From: Myxococcus xanthus
GTDB taxonomy: Bacteria > Myxococcota > Myxococcia > Myxococcales > Myxococcaceae
Length of the DNA stretch: 64,000 bases
Direction: 5' to 3'
NCBI RefSeq assembly: GCF_013116825.1
Contig: NZ_JABFNS010000030.1
Location: 1 to 64,000, forward strand
Below, piece after piece: positions 42,581 through 52,034 of the stretch. The position numbers and the translations under genes were made by a program. The notes beneath the pieces are model-generated. The model searched no databases. It saw nothing but the letters and a program-made list of their open reading frames with translations, and was not told the DNA's origin. Positions within the stretch are counted from its first letter, which is position 1, and the number at the start of each line of letters is the position of its first letter.

Positions 42581-44296
42581 TCACGCCGGCTGGAGGAAGC
42601 GTCCGTCCACCAGGTGGTCGATGACCTCTCGCGCGGAATGCGGGTCGAGCCGTGCCTGCGCGCCGAGCTTCGACACGGCGCTGGAGACAGTCGTGGGGTG
42701 CTCGAAGGCGGCCAGGGCGGCCAGGAGGATGGCGCCGTCCTCGCCCTGCGTGAGCGTGGGGTCGGAGAACCGTCTCGGGCTGACAGCAGGGGCGCAGCTC
42801 ATCGTGATGCCATCCACGGAGCGGAGGACCGTCACTGCCTCACCCGCGAGGTTCGCGGGGGCGCGGTGGCTGCCCAGCCACTCCCCCAGGGTGAAGCGCT
42901 GGGTCCAGGGCGCGGTGTTGCGCAGCCGCGTCCTGCCCTGGATGGCGACGCTCTTGCGCGTGTCGCGGTGCTTCCAGGCCAGCGCGTCCACCCGGTCAGA
43001 GGTGTCCTGGACCGCCGCCTCCAGGCCCGCGTCGCGGAAGCGAATCATCGGCACGGACACATCACCGGGCTCGCGGCGCTCGAAGTAGTCGAGGAACTCC
43101 GTGAAGGTCTTCGCCTCCGTCACCATGTCGAAGCGCGCCGGGTGCTGCGTCACCAGCGCCCCGGGCTGCGCCTCGAGCCGCTGGTAGCCCACCACGCAGT
43201 CCAGGCCGATGATGCGCTCCACGAGCCGCAATTCCTCCGCCAGGGTGGCCTTGCTCGCGAAGGGCAGGCCGCCGATGCCGGAGATTTCGATGTCCAGGTG
43301 GGGGTACTTGCGGCAGGCGTCGATGACTTCCAGCAGCTCGCGGTCCTTCGCGCAGGGCTTGAGCAGCCCCCGGCCCATCTGCTCCAGCCGCTGCTGTTCG
43401 GAGAAGCAACCGATGTCGATGACCATGTAGACGCGCTGGAACGTCGCGGCCAGCGCCGCCACCAGCTCCACCCGGGGCACGCCCCACAGGAAGTACGTGC
43501 AGCAGTGGTGGGACAGGTCCACGCCCGCCCAGGTGCTGCTCAGGAAACCGGCGGTGCTGCCCGCGAAGTCGTAGCGCATCTGCCACGTCCGGCCGGCAAT
43601 CTCCTGGTGGTCGCGGCGCACGTTCTCCTCGGCGCGCAGGAAGGGCTTCGCGCGCCCGAAGTCCGCCTTCTGGTTGCCTCGCGCCCCGCCGCAATACAGG
43701 CAGTTCTCACCGCACCCCTTGCCGGGCGCGACCCAGCCGGAGAACGAGTGCTGGTCCATCTGGCTGAGGAAGATGTCGTTGAAGTGCGAGTAATAGATGT
43801 CGTCCGTGTTCGTGGCGCGCTGCACGTACTCCAGCGGCAGCCGGCGCGGACGGCCGTCTGGACTCCTCGTTACGACGTTGGGCGGCGCCTCCTCGCCATT
43901 GCACAGCGCCAGCAGTGGCACCTCGCCGTCGCCCAGCACGATGTGGTCGATGCTGTCGTAGCCGCTCAGCTCCTTCCACCAGTACGACGCGGAGTTGCCA
44001 CCCACGACGATGCGGATGGAGGGGTCGAGCCGCCGCACCGTCCTCGCGATGAGCAGCGCGCGGTCCACGTGGTGGAACCACTTGAGGCTGATGCCCACGA
44101 GCTTCGGGCGTACGCGGCGCAGGAGGCTCTCGAAGGTGCGCGTCACCTCGGCTTCGGTCTCATCCCCGTCGTACAGCCGCACGAAGGACTCGATGCCGCC
44201 GCGCCGCAGGTAGCCCGCCAGGTACAGGATGCCGCACGTGGCCTCCCCCGTTCCCGCGCCGACGAGGAGGACTGGAGAGAGGACACGACCACCCAT
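42581..44296 (-). CDS. B12-binding-type radical SAM protein
   Basis: The 571-residue protein has an N-terminal B12-binding-like Rossmann domain (VLLVGAGTGEATCGILYLAG; RPKLVGISLKWFHHV; IRIVVGGNSASYWWKEL). The radical SAM core has the CxxxCxxC cluster in GKGCGENCLYCGG (Cys195, Cys199, Cys202). The C-terminal 90 residues look like a winged-helix or peptide-binding tail (LAALAAFEHPTTVSSAVSKL; SAREVIDHLVDGRFLQPA). Proteins of this layout do methylations, rearrangements or other radical steps in natural-product or cofactor pathways. No precursor peptide or other biosynthetic gene is adjacent, so the substrate is unknown. An AAAGG lies upstream of ATG 44296. Confidence 0.85.
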   Translation of the reverse strand: MGGRVLSPVLLVGAGTGEATCGILYLAGYLRRGGIESFVRLYDGDETEAEVTRTFESLLRRVRPKLVGISLKWFHHVDRALLIARTVRRLDPSIRIVVGGNSASYWWKELSGYDSIDHIVLGDGEVPLLALCNGEEAPPNVVTRSPDGRPRRLPLEYVQRATNTDDIYYSHFNDIFLSQMDQHSFSGWVAPGKGCGENCLYCGGARGNQKADFGRAKPFLRAEENVRRDHQEIAGRTWQMRYDFAGSTAGFLSSTWAGVDLSHHCCTYFLWGVPRVELVAALAATFQRVYMVIDIGCFSEQQRLEQMGRGLLKPCAKDRELLEVIDACRKYPHLDIEISGIGGLPFASKATLAEELRLVERIIGLDCVVGYQRLEAQPGALVTQHPARFDMVTEAKTFTEFLDYFERREPGDVSVPMIRFRDAGLEAAVQDTSDRVDALAWKHRDTRKSVAIQGRTRLRNTAPWTQRFTLGEWLGSHRAPANLAGEAVTVLRSVDGITMSCAPAVSPRRFSDPTLTQGEDGAILLAALAAFEHPTTVSSAVSKLGAQARLDPHSAREVIDHLVDGRFLQPA

Positions 44297-44452
44297 ACGA
44301 CGGACACCGGCCTTTCAGGAGACGGCGGGCAGCGTAGGCGAAACAGGCCAGGCTCGGGCGAAATGGTGGGGCCCGTCCGCCTGGCCGCCTGTCCCCAGCC
44401 CGTGAAGGCGGAGCCTTTCAGCGCCGAGTCATGGCGGCCTCCCGTTCGCCGT

Positions 44453-45805
44453 TCACTTCGGCGACGCACCATTGCTCGCGCGGAGCCTCGCGAGGGTTCG
44501 CTCGAGGACCTTTCGCTGGAGATGGTCCTGGGGAATGCCTGGCGTCTGGTCCATCTCGCGCAAGGCCTCGGTCAGCAGTCGCTCCGCGTGAGCTTGCTCA
44601 CCCTGTGCCATGAGGATGCGCGCGTGGCCCGCGAGCACGGTGCCTCGGGAGACTCCCTTGGCCAGGGCCAGGGCCCGCTTGCTCGCCGTCAGCGCCTCAT
44701 CCTTCCTCCCGGCCATCAGGTACAGCGTCGCGAGCCGGGCCGGCGGGTTGTAGTCCCCGGGCAGCTCCCGCTCGCTGCGCTCCAGGAGGGGAATGGCGGC
44801 GTCCGGCTCGCCCAGGAGCGCGGTGGCCATCACCCGATGCGAATCGAGCGCCGCGCGCTCCTCGGCCCCGTTCGCGTGCGTGGCCTGGAGTCGGAGGAAC
44901 GCCCACCAGCTCCGCGCCTGCTCACGCAGCCCCGCGTCGTCCCCGGTCGCCTCACGGGCCTCGCAAGCCAGCTCGTAGAGCGACGAGCGTTGCAGCGGAG
45001 TCAGCTCGGTCTCGGGCGCGCCCAGGGCCCGGTTTGCCTCCTCGGCGAACTGGCCGCGCACCGCTCGCGCCTCATCGGTGTTCGTGTCCAGCGCGCAGCC
45101 CATGCCCACGTACAGCAGCCTCGTGCGATCGTCCACGCGCGAGAGCTTCGGCAGTTCCCTCGCGGCCACCCGCATGCAGTCCGCGGAGGCGCCCGTGGCG
45201 GCCAGCGATTTGCTCCAGGACACGAGGGCGCCCGCGCGGCGCGCGTCCTCGGGGGCCAACTGCGCCAGGGCCCGTTGATAGGCCACCGCGGCTTCGCCGT
45301 GCTGACCGGAGAGGGCGAGCGCATCCGCCCGGACCAGCGCCTCCGTGCCCAGGCGGCCTTGTTGGAAGGTCCGCTCGGATTGCTCGAGCAAGCCCATGAA
45401 CTGGGGGAGGGACACCGCACCCAACGAGCGCGCGAGGACGGCACCCGTTTCTGGCTCCAGGACGAAGAAGGTGGGCCACGTGTCCACCGGGTATCGCTGG
45501 AGGAAGGCCATGCTGGTGTCGGCGTCCGTGTCCACCGCGAGCCAGACGAAGCGGTCCGCCCACTCAGCCAGGGCGGGGGACGCCAGCACCGTGGCCCGCA
45601 TGGACCGGCACGACTGGCACCAGGGGGCCCAGGTCTCCACGAGGACGGGCCGCCGCCCCTCCCGCCCCGCTCGGAGCGCTTCCTCCCAGTCATTCTCCAG
45701 GAAGACGGGGCCTGCCTGCGCGGGCAGGGGGCGCCGCGGGGCGGCGGGAGGCGTCGCGCACCCCCAGAGCAGCAGCAGGGCGCCGACGGCGAGTCTCATC
45801 GTCAT
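44453..45805 (-). CDS. thioredoxin-domain lipoprotein with TPR region
   Basis: ATG 45805 has GGAGGATCC upstream. The signal peptide ends in LLLWGC (lipidated Cys16). Residues 33-140 are a thioredoxin fold with active site WCQSC (62-66) in ETWAPWCQSCRSMRATVL, and the cis-Pro segment VDTWPTFFVL. Residues 150-440 are TPR-like helices (ALALSGQHGEAAVAYQRALA; LATLYLMAGRKDEALTASKR). It is probably a periplasmic thiol oxidoreductase anchored in a membrane, with TPRs for partner binding. It lies convergently near neither a Dsb nor a cytochrome maturation gene, so its client is unknown. Confidence 0.85.
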   Translation of the reverse strand: MTMRLAVGALLLLWGCATPPAAPRRPLPAQAGPVFLENDWEEALRAGREGRRPVLVETWAPWCQSCRSMRATVLASPALAEWADRFVWLAVDTDADTSMAFLQRYPVDTWPTFFVLEPETGAVLARSLGAVSLPQFMGLLEQSERTFQQGRLGTEALVRADALALSGQHGEAAVAYQRALAQLAPEDARRAGALVSWSKSLAATGASADCMRVAARELPKLSRVDDRTRLLYVGMGCALDTNTDEARAVRGQFAEEANRALGAPETELTPLQRSSLYELACEAREATGDDAGLREQARSWWAFLRLQATHANGAEERAALDSHRVMATALLGEPDAAIPLLERSERELPGDYNPPARLATLYLMAGRKDEALTASKRALALAKGVSRGTVLAGHARILMAQGEQAHAERLLTEALREMDQTPGIPQDHLQRKVLERTLARLRASNGASPK

Positions 45806-45936
45806 GGATCCTCCGGGGTTGTGGGCTCGACGCGGGCCCCAGACACCCCGGGGGCTGGTGCGGTTCCGGAAGGCGGACGGATTGGACGGAGCGGGGCCGT
45901 GTTGAGAGGGCAGGGCGTGAGCCGCAGCCCCGCGCC

Positions 45937-45960
45937 CCCCGAGGACCGAGTCGCTCGGGG
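45937..45960 (-). terminator. 7-bp hairpin after the sugar dehydrogenase gene
   Basis: CCCCGAG pairs with CTCGGGG around a 10-base loop, downstream of the minus-strand stop at 45994. The stem is short, so confidence is modest. Confidence 0.4.
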
Positions 45961-45993
45961 AGCGTGGCGCGCATGCGGTGGCCGGCGGTGACT

Positions 45994-47376
45994 TCAGCGC
46001 GGCGTGACCTTGAGCAGCTTTCCGTTGGTGGCGTCGGTGAGCAGGTAGAGGGCTCCGTCGGGGCCCTGCACCACCTCGCGGATGCGCGCGCCCAGGTCCT
46101 TGAGGAGATGCTCCTCGCCCACCACGTGGTCATTCCGCATCATGAGCCGCACCAGCGCCTGGCTGGACAGGCCTCCGATGAAGACGTTGTTCCGCCACTC
46201 GGGGAACAGGGTCCCCGAGTAGATGGTCATCCCCGAGGGCGAAATGACCGGGTCCCAGTAGTACACGGGCTGCTCCATGCCTGGGCCCCGAGGGCTCTCG
46301 TGGATGGGCGCGCCGGAGTACTCCTCGCCATACCCGATGGTGGGCCAGCCGTAGTCCTTGCCGGCCTCGGGGCGATTGAGCTCGTCACCCCCGCGCGGCC
46401 CCATTTCGACCGTCCACAGCCGGTGCTGGCTGTCGAGCGCCGCCGACAGGACGTTGCGGTGGCCCACCGACCAGATTTCCGGCTTCGCCCCCTCGGTGTT
46501 CACGAAGGGGTTGTCCTGGGGCACGGAGCCGTCGGGGTTGATGCGGACCACCTTGCCGAAGTGGCTGTTCACGTTCTGAGCCTGCACCCGGCCCGCGAGG
46601 ATGGAGCGCTCCCCGAGCGTGACGAACAGCTTGCCGTCGGGGGTGAACACCATCCGTCCCCCCGAGTGCAGCGTCGACTCGAGCGTGGGCATCATGCGGA
46701 AGATGACCTGGACGTCCTCCACGCGAGGCTGCGCGCCGTCCACGAGCTTCGCACGCGCCACCGCGAGCCCGTTGCCGCCCTGGCGTGGCTCGGAATAGGT
46801 CCAGTAGATGAGGTGGCTCTGCGCGTAGTCGGGGCCGACCTCCACGTCGAGCAGGCCTCCCTGGCCACGGCCATCCACGGGAGGCAGCCCCGCGACGGCG
46901 GGAGACTTCGCGCCCTGCGGCGTGACGATGTAGAGCGAGCCGGTGGGCTTCTCCGTCACCAGCATGCGCTGGTCGGGCAGGAAGGCGATGGCCCAGGGAT
47001 TCCTGAAGCCCGAGGCAATCTCGGTGACCTGGATGGGCGTCTGCGTCTGGATGGCTGGGACGCGTGTCTGCCCGGGGAAGGCCGGATCGAACTCGGGCAC
47101 GTTGGGTGGGCCCTGCGGGACCGGGGGGCCGGTGGGAAGCGGCTCTTCTGGCGGAACACCCGCGTCGTCCGGCGGGGTGCCCGCGTCATCTGGCGGGGTG
47201 CCCGCGTCATCTGGCGGGACGCCCGAGTCTTCCGGCGGGACGCCCGAGTCCTGCTGCGGGACGCCCGAGTCCTGCTGCGGGACGCCCGAGTCCTGGGGCG
47301 TTGGCGTGGGGTCTGGGGTCTGGCTGCAGCCAGATAGGAGGGCGGCGACGATGAGGGGCAATGACAGGGTTCGCAT
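45994..47376 (-). CDS. PQQ-dependent sugar dehydrogenase (soluble-GDH/YliI type) lipoprotein
   Basis: ATG 47376 has AGGAGAG upstream and a lipoprotein signal (LPLIVAALLSGC). A linker of seven 7-residue repeats (QDSGVPQ, PDDAGTP type) follows. The catalytic domain is a six-bladed propeller: IASGFRNPWAIAFLPDQRML, VTEKPTGSLYIVTPQG, QGGLLDVEVGPDYAQ, HSGGRMVFTPDGKLFVTLGE, GHRNVLSAALDSQHRLWTVE and GGDELNRPEAGKDYGWPTIG. These are the usual signatures of the Gdh/Hhip-like family that oxidises aldose sugars with PQQ outside the cytoplasm. The substrate cannot be told. The 460-residue length is normal. Confidence 0.9.
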   Translation of the reverse strand: MRTLSLPLIVAALLSGCSQTPDPTPTPQDSGVPQQDSGVPQQDSGVPPEDSGVPPDDAGTPPDDAGTPPDDAGVPPEEPLPTGPPVPQGPPNVPEFDPAFPGQTRVPAIQTQTPIQVTEIASGFRNPWAIAFLPDQRMLVTEKPTGSLYIVTPQGAKSPAVAGLPPVDGRGQGGLLDVEVGPDYAQSHLIYWTYSEPRQGGNGLAVARAKLVDGAQPRVEDVQVIFRMMPTLESTLHSGGRMVFTPDGKLFVTLGERSILAGRVQAQNVNSHFGKVVRINPDGSVPQDNPFVNTEGAKPEIWSVGHRNVLSAALDSQHRLWTVEMGPRGGDELNRPEAGKDYGWPTIGYGEEYSGAPIHESPRGPGMEQPVYYWDPVISPSGMTIYSGTLFPEWRNNVFIGGLSSQALVRLMMRNDHVVGEEHLLKDLGARIREVVQGPDGALYLLTDATNGKLLKVTPR

Positions 47377-47670
47377 GCGACTCTCTCCTGGGCGATAGAA
47401 TGGAAATGAACATCGCGTGCCTTGAGTCGAGTGGAAAGCCCGCGCTTCAACCGGCGGCCGGACCGTGCCGGACATCGGACAGAGGCTCGCCTCGCGGGCG
47501 GAGTTCAGCACGCCATCGCCAATCGCCATGCAGCGAGGCACCAATTGTATGGAGTGGCCGTAGCATCCCGTTCACGGCGAAGAGGACTTGACCGGGCTTC
47601 CTGCCGCACGAGCCCTGGGGCCGTTCTTCTCTCGGAACCAGGCAGCCTGGGGCCTGGCGGGATGAGCGGG

Positions 47671-48162
47671 CTACGGTTCCGCGCCAGGTCGGCCTGAAGA
47701 CTCTGGCGACGTGGCCCGGCCCGGCAGGACGGCGCGGAGCCGCGCGTCGCGCAGCCAGAGCCCCAGCCAGAGCAGCGTCGCGATGTAGACGGGGAAGAGC
47801 ATGTGGGAGAAGAGCGGGTTGCCGACCCGGACGTGGGTGGCGACCGCGCCTCCGAGATAGCCCGTCCACAGGATGGCCCCCAGCACGGAGAGCCGGGGCG
47901 TGAGGTACACCGCCAGGCACGCCAGTTGAGTGATTCCCAAGCCGAAGAGCACGCTCACGGGGTAGCCGAGCTCCACCGTTCCCTGCTGGGCCTCTGGAAT
48001 CTGGAGCAATTTCCCGGTGGCATCGAACAGCAGGAAGAGGACGGCGATGCCGCTCAGGACGCGTCCCGTCCACAGGGCCTTCTTCGAGGAGGACTGCGTG
48101 CCTGACTGCAGGCGGGTGGCCGGGGCGGCGTGCTGGAGTTCGGTGTGGGGCGTCGTGGTCAT
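47671..48162 (-). CDS. DoxX-like four-helix membrane protein
   Basis: ATG 48162 has GGAGG upstream. The 163-residue protein has a short polar N-terminus and four membrane helices: TGRVLSGIAVLFLLFDATGK, YPVSVLFGLGITQLACLAVY, GAILWTGYLGGAVATHVRVG and HMLFPVYIATLLWLGLWLRD. The GKLLQ, GxxQLAC-type and TGYLGGAVATHVR pattern matches the DoxX-like (DUF) inner-membrane family, whose role is uncertain. The 290 bp between it and the sugar dehydrogenase start is non-coding. Confidence 0.8.
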   Translation of the reverse strand: MTTTPHTELQHAAPATRLQSGTQSSSKKALWTGRVLSGIAVLFLLFDATGKLLQIPEAQQGTVELGYPVSVLFGLGITQLACLAVYLTPRLSVLGAILWTGYLGGAVATHVRVGNPLFSHMLFPVYIATLLWLGLWLRDARLRAVLPGRATSPESSGRPGAEP

Positions 48163-48630
48163 GGGGCCTCCGTGAAGGGGTTTTGAGGGTTGGACCGCCA
48201 TGGCCGCCGAAAATCATCGGTCGGTCGGAAGAAAGATCGCGGGCCCTCCGCGCCTGACGGACCGCGGCTCAGTTGGGCGGGCAGGGTGGAGGAACGAAGT
48301 CCTCGCAGGGGCAGGCCTCCCTCGTTTCAGCGCGCTTCGGGCCGGTGCGCCATCCGCCATCGCTGTGCAGTGGGGCTCCCAGCGGGTGCAGGCGCGGACG
48401 TCATGCGCAGCCGTCAACCCGACGCATCCGGCAATGTGGTTTCCGCCGGACGTGGCGTCGCCAATTGGAAGTCCCATGTGAGGCTGAAACTCGTCACGAC
48501 GCGGCACGCCTCCCCGTCAATTGACAGTCTCGAGCGGAGTGCTTCGCGTTGTTGCGACATTCCTACGTGGATGGCTTTCCCCCTGACCCGCAGTGTCCAG
48601 TCGCGGGGGGGAGGTCTAGGATGCCGCGCC
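48163..48630. other. intergenic, no gene recognised
   Basis: About 470 bp between divergent genes. Open frames here carry no motif or ribosome site. It should hold both promoters. Confidence 0.4.
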
Positions 48631-48969
48631 ATGGGAATGTTCGTCATCGGGTCTTTCTTTCTGGCGCTCCTTGGCGGGGGCGTGCTCGGGGTCGTGTCAC
48701 TCCTCATCCACCTGTTCGCGGTGCGGAAGGGGCGCGGCTCGTGGAAGTGGTTCCTGCTGTTTTCCGGAGCCGCCACGGTGGTAGTAGGCGTGTCCGCCTA
48801 TTTGTGGATGTTCAGTGCCCCCGAAGCGTCGGGCGCACCGACAGGGGATGACTACGCGCGGGCCGTCCTGGGGGCAGCGCTCCTGGGAGGCTCGCCTGGG
48901 GTCGGGCTGCTCGCCGGACTGCTGACCTTGCTCAAGGGCAACGCACCTGCCCCCGTCTCGCCGACATGA
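48631..48969 (+). CDS. small membrane protein, unknown
   Basis: ATG 48631 starts a 112-residue protein with three predicted membrane helices: FVIGSFFLALLGGGVLGVVS, KWFLLFSGAATVVVGVSAYL and ALLGGSPGVGLLAGLLTLLK. The longer frame from 48190 has no membrane or coding character. A weak purine stretch precedes the ATG. No family is recognised. Confidence 0.6.
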   Translation: MGMFVIGSFFLALLGGGVLGVVSLLIHLFAVRKGRGSWKWFLLFSGAATVVVGVSAYLWMFSAPEASGAPTGDDYARAVLGAALLGGSPGVGLLAGLLTLLKGNAPAPVSPT

Positions 48970-49047
48970 GGGCGCCTGACAGGGGGCCCATGCCGCACGC
49001 GAAGGGGCCTCCGAAGGCGAGACGCGCTACGGCATGCGCTTCTTCCC

Positions 49048-49965
49048 CTACTGAGGACGCACTGGCGAAACGGTCGGGTTCTCACACTGAGTCAGCCGTT
49101 GCGCGGACGCCGCGAGAATCCCTGTTGCCATGTACCAACCCAGGACAGGACCGGCCCCCGCTCCCATGACGGGTACCGGGAAGTCACCGAGCATCGGCAC
49201 GCAGAGGGTCGCGGCGATGTAGACGAAGAGACTGGTCGCGAGCGGTTGGCCACGGCCATCGCTTGTCTTCCATCGGGCGGAGCCTGGCGCCGCGGGCAGA
49301 AGGAGAAGGCCCAGCGCGGCCACTGCCACGATGCCGAGCGCGGGCGCCAGACTGGCGGCGAGTTGGAGGATGCGCTCGACGTGGGGGACCGCGAGGAGTG
49401 GGTCCGGCTGGAGCCACGCCCCGAAGCCAATGAAGAGAACGACGGTGCAACTGAAGGCCCGCTGGAGCCAGGGCGTCGAGTGCGCACGGGCGAGCAGCGT
49501 GCTCGCCGCCAGCGCGAAGGCCGTCCCCTGACCTGCGTCGGGTTGCGCGGCATGGACGGCCGATAACCCCACGGCAAGGACTGAAGCGGCGAAGAAGCGC
49601 CGGTGCAGCGCATGACTCACCCCGAGGAGCACCCACGGCACCGCCACGGCGGAAGCGTGGAGACGAACCGGCCCCAGCTCAATCCACCGATGAACTTCGT
49701 CGAGCCCCGGAAAAAGGAGCGTCGAGGCGGTGAGCAGCGCCGCGATGACGGAGAGGGGGCCGGAGACTCGCAGGAGTGTCTCGCTCGAGAGGCGCCCTAC
49801 CATGGCCGCCATGCCAGCACCCAGTGCCGCCGCCGTCGCATTGATGGCGAATGCGGCGACGGGTGCGCCACTTCGCCAGGCGACGAAGGCGCCCAGCAGC
49901 ATGGCGGGAACTGGCAGGAGCAGAAGCCACGACAACGCAGGTTTCCGCGCCTCGGTTGGAGTCAT
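49048..49965 (-). CDS. polytopic membrane protein, faintly FtsW/RodA-like
   Basis: ATG 49965 is the first start that precedes a membrane helix (LSWLLLLPVPAMLLGAFVAW). The 305-residue protein has eight or nine hydrophobic helices. One loop, FPGLDEVHRWIELGPVRLHA, resembles the RW-x-LGPxxxxPSE loop of FtsW/RodA/SpoVE, but the catalytic Asp and other SEDS motifs are not evident and it is short for that family. I leave its function open. It stands alone between the small membrane protein and the lamin-tail lipoprotein. Confidence 0.6.
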   Translation of the reverse strand: MTPTEARKPALSWLLLLPVPAMLLGAFVAWRSGAPVAAFAINATAAALGAGMAAMVGRLSSETLLRVSGPLSVIAALLTASTLLFPGLDEVHRWIELGPVRLHASAVAVPWVLLGVSHALHRRFFAASVLAVGLSAVHAAQPDAGQGTAFALAASTLLARAHSTPWLQRAFSCTVVLFIGFGAWLQPDPLLAVPHVERILQLAASLAPALGIVAVAALGLLLLPAAPGSARWKTSDGRGQPLATSLFVYIAATLCVPMLGDFPVPVMGAGAGPVLGWYMATGILAASAQRLTQCENPTVSPVRPQ

Positions 49966-50024
49966 GCGAGGAGCATAATCCGAGCAACGGTGCCCTCGCC
50001 TGGCGGTGCCCGGCCCCGACCTCG

Positions 50025-50945
50025 TTAGTAGGTGCCCCAGCGCGAGGGCAGGGGGCCGCTCCACTGCGACCGAGTCCCGGGCGTCGTCAGTGGTGAGTCT
50101 CCGGCGATGCGCATGACGTTTACGTCCGCGTTCATGTTGGACCAGTCCACAGCGATGTTGCGGCAGTACCGGTCACGGGCGAACCCTGTCTGGAGGTCAT
50201 GCACACAAGGCGTCGGGTCCCAGACCCGGTCTGCCTGGAGGCGCTGGACCGCGGCGACGATGTTGGACGGCATCTCCCCGGAGGCTCGGACGAATGGAAC
50301 GCCGTCAATGGGGGTGCCATCCGAAGCGAAGAGTTCGAAGACCTTGCCGGAGTAGCTCAGCGCGCCCGGCATGCTGAAGTCCCATGCCCCGGCGGTGAAT
50401 GGGGCGGCCTGTCCACAGGAGGCCGGGTTCCCAGGGGCATCCGTGCAGGCGCCGCGAAGGTGGAGGACCAACACCGCGCCCGCCTCCACCGTGTAGCCCT
50501 GGGGGAAGGTGAAGGCGAAGTCGGAGTTGGTGAGCTCCTTGAGGGAGATGCCCGTCAGCGAACCGCCGGTGACGGCCACCAGTTCGATGAGTTCCTGCTG
50601 GACGTACGGGTTGATTTCCGTGATGCGCAGCGAGGCCTCCGGCGCGGAACTCCCAGCATCCGTGCTTGAGTCCGGAGCGCCGGCATCGCCCGAGCCTGCG
50701 TCCACGCCACCGTCATCCGAGCCCGGGTCCGTCGAACCCGCGTCCACCCCGGAGTCTCCCGGTCCTGCGTCTACGGTTCCCGAGTCGGGCAAGGACGCCT
50801 GAACGCAAGTCTCCTCCACACAGACGATGTCCGGTCCACGGGATGCGCAGTCGCGGTCATCCATGCATTCGGGAGAGGAACAGGCGGAGAGGACTGGGAG
50901 CAGGGCGAAGGCCAGGACTCGTGGGACGCGGTGCGCATGGAGCAT
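50025..50945 (-). CDS. lipoprotein with lamin-tail-type domain
   Basis: ATG 50945 has AGGAA upstream. The signal ends in LPVLSAC. A Cys pair segment (ECMDDRDCASRGPDIVCVEE) is followed by an Asp/Gly/Ala/Ser linker. The C-terminal 200 residues are a lamin-tail-like beta sandwich: LRITEINPYVQQELIELVAV, GISLKELTNSDFAFTFPQGY and VEAGAVLVLHLRGACTDAPG. LTD domains in myxobacterial exoproteins are often attached to nucleases or serve as binding modules; no enzyme domain is present here. Monocistronic. Confidence 0.8.
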   Translation of the reverse strand: MLHAHRVPRVLAFALLPVLSACSSPECMDDRDCASRGPDIVCVEETCVQASLPDSGTVDAGPGDSGVDAGSTDPGSDDGGVDAGSGDAGAPDSSTDAGSSAPEASLRITEINPYVQQELIELVAVTGGSLTGISLKELTNSDFAFTFPQGYTVEAGAVLVLHLRGACTDAPGNPASCGQAAPFTAGAWDFSMPGALSYSGKVFELFASDGTPIDGVPFVRASGEMPSNIVAAVQRLQADRVWDPTPCVHDLQTGFARDRYCRNIAVDWSNMNADVNVMRIAGDSPLTTPGTRSQWSGPLPSRWGTY

Positions 50946-51047
50946 GGGGAAATTCCTGGAAGCGAGAGGGAAGACGTAGGGCAGCGATGATGGAGTGTCA
51001 GGTGCTTCGGACGCAGGGCCCGCCAGCGGTCGGTTGAGGCAACTTCA

Positions 51048-52034
51048 TTACGGGGGACTCACGCGCATGGCGGCGCGGGCAAACATCCGCGCGAGCCACG
51101 CGTCGCGTGCCGCGATGCATGCGCGCGCCAGGTCGGACTGCGGGGCGATGTCGTAGAAGCCATGGAAGGCTCCGCCCCAGACGTGCAACTCGCACTCACC
51201 GCCCGCCGCCAGGATTCCGCGGGCGTAGGCGACCGCTTCATCTCGGAACGTCTCCGCTCCGCCGACGTCGATGAAGGTGGGCGGCAGTCCGCTCAAATCC
51301 GATGCTCGCGCGGGCGCGGAATACGGAGACACCTCGGGGCCTCCGCAGCGGTCTCCCAACACGGCTCTCCAGGCGGTCAGATTGCTGGTGCGGTCCCAGA
51401 CGCCGACGCCATCGTACTGGTGCGCGGATTCCGTCTCGTTCCGGTCATCCAGCATCGGGCATTGCAGAAGTTGGCCCAGCAGCCGAGGTCCCTGCCGATC
51501 CCGAGCCAGAAGCGTGGTGCCCGCCGCGAGCCCTCCGCCGCCGCTCCCGCCGAAGACGACCAGTTGATGGGGATCGAACCGGAGCATGTCCGCGTGCGCC
51601 GCCATCCACGCCAGCCCGGCGTAGCAGTCCTCCACCAGGGTGGGTGCTGGATGCTCGGGCGCCAGCCGGTACTCGACGGTGACACAGATCGCATCATGGC
51701 GGAGCGCCCACTCCACGAGCGGCTTCGCCCCCGCGAAGCGGGTGCCCATCACCATGCCGCCACCATGGATGTGATAGACGGCGGGACCGGGAACCGAGTG
51801 GCCTTGCCGGGCGATGACCGAGACCACGATTTCGGCGCCCTGGTATCCGGGGATGCTGTAGTCAACGCAGCTGACCTGCGCGTCGCCAATCAGCGCTTCC
51901 CGGGTCACGTGGCTCAACCGGCGAAAGTGCTCGAGCTGCTCCAACGTCATCTGCAAGGGCACATACCCCTTCAACGGCGGGAGGAGGGGAGCCAGTTGTG
52001 GATCGAAGTCCGTCGATGAGGTCGGGCGCGTCAT
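51048..52034 (-). CDS. alpha/beta hydrolase of the hormone-sensitive lipase family
   Basis: ATG 52034 is the start that precedes homology. The 328-residue protein has the oxyanion-hole motif HGGG (YHIHGGGMVMG), the nucleophile elbow GGSGGGG (Ser in VVFGGSGGGGLA, where GDSAG is usual), an acid in IDVGGAETFRDE, and the catalytic His in GAFHGFY. HSL-type esterases hydrolyse short or medium acyl esters in the cytosol. The Asp to Gly change in the elbow is within the range seen in the family. It is divergent from the tandem-repeat protein at 52344. Confidence 0.9.
   Translation of the reverse strand: MTRPTSSTDFDPQLAPLLPPLKGYVPLQMTLEQLEHFRRLSHVTREALIGDAQVSCVDYSIPGYQGAEIVVSVIARQGHSVPGPAVYHIHGGGMVMGTRFAGAKPLVEWALRHDAICVTVEYRLAPEHPAPTLVEDCYAGLAWMAAHADMLRFDPHQLVVFGGSGGGGLAAGTTLLARDRQGPRLLGQLLQCPMLDDRNETESAHQYDGVGVWDRTSNLTAWRAVLGDRCGGPEVSPYSAPARASDLSGLPPTFIDVGGAETFRDEAVAYARGILAAGGECELHVWGGAFHGFYDIAPQSDLARACIAARDAWLARMFARAAMRVSPP

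Noticed and set aside
42554-45991. 1145-codon plus-strand open frame
   Set aside because: It is antisense to the radical SAM and thioredoxin-TPR genes, whose frames carry complete domain motifs; long antisense frames are expected at this GC content.
49048-49965. RodA/FtsW glycosyltransferase
   Set aside because: Only one loop looks similar; the protein is short and the catalytic SEDS residues are not visible.
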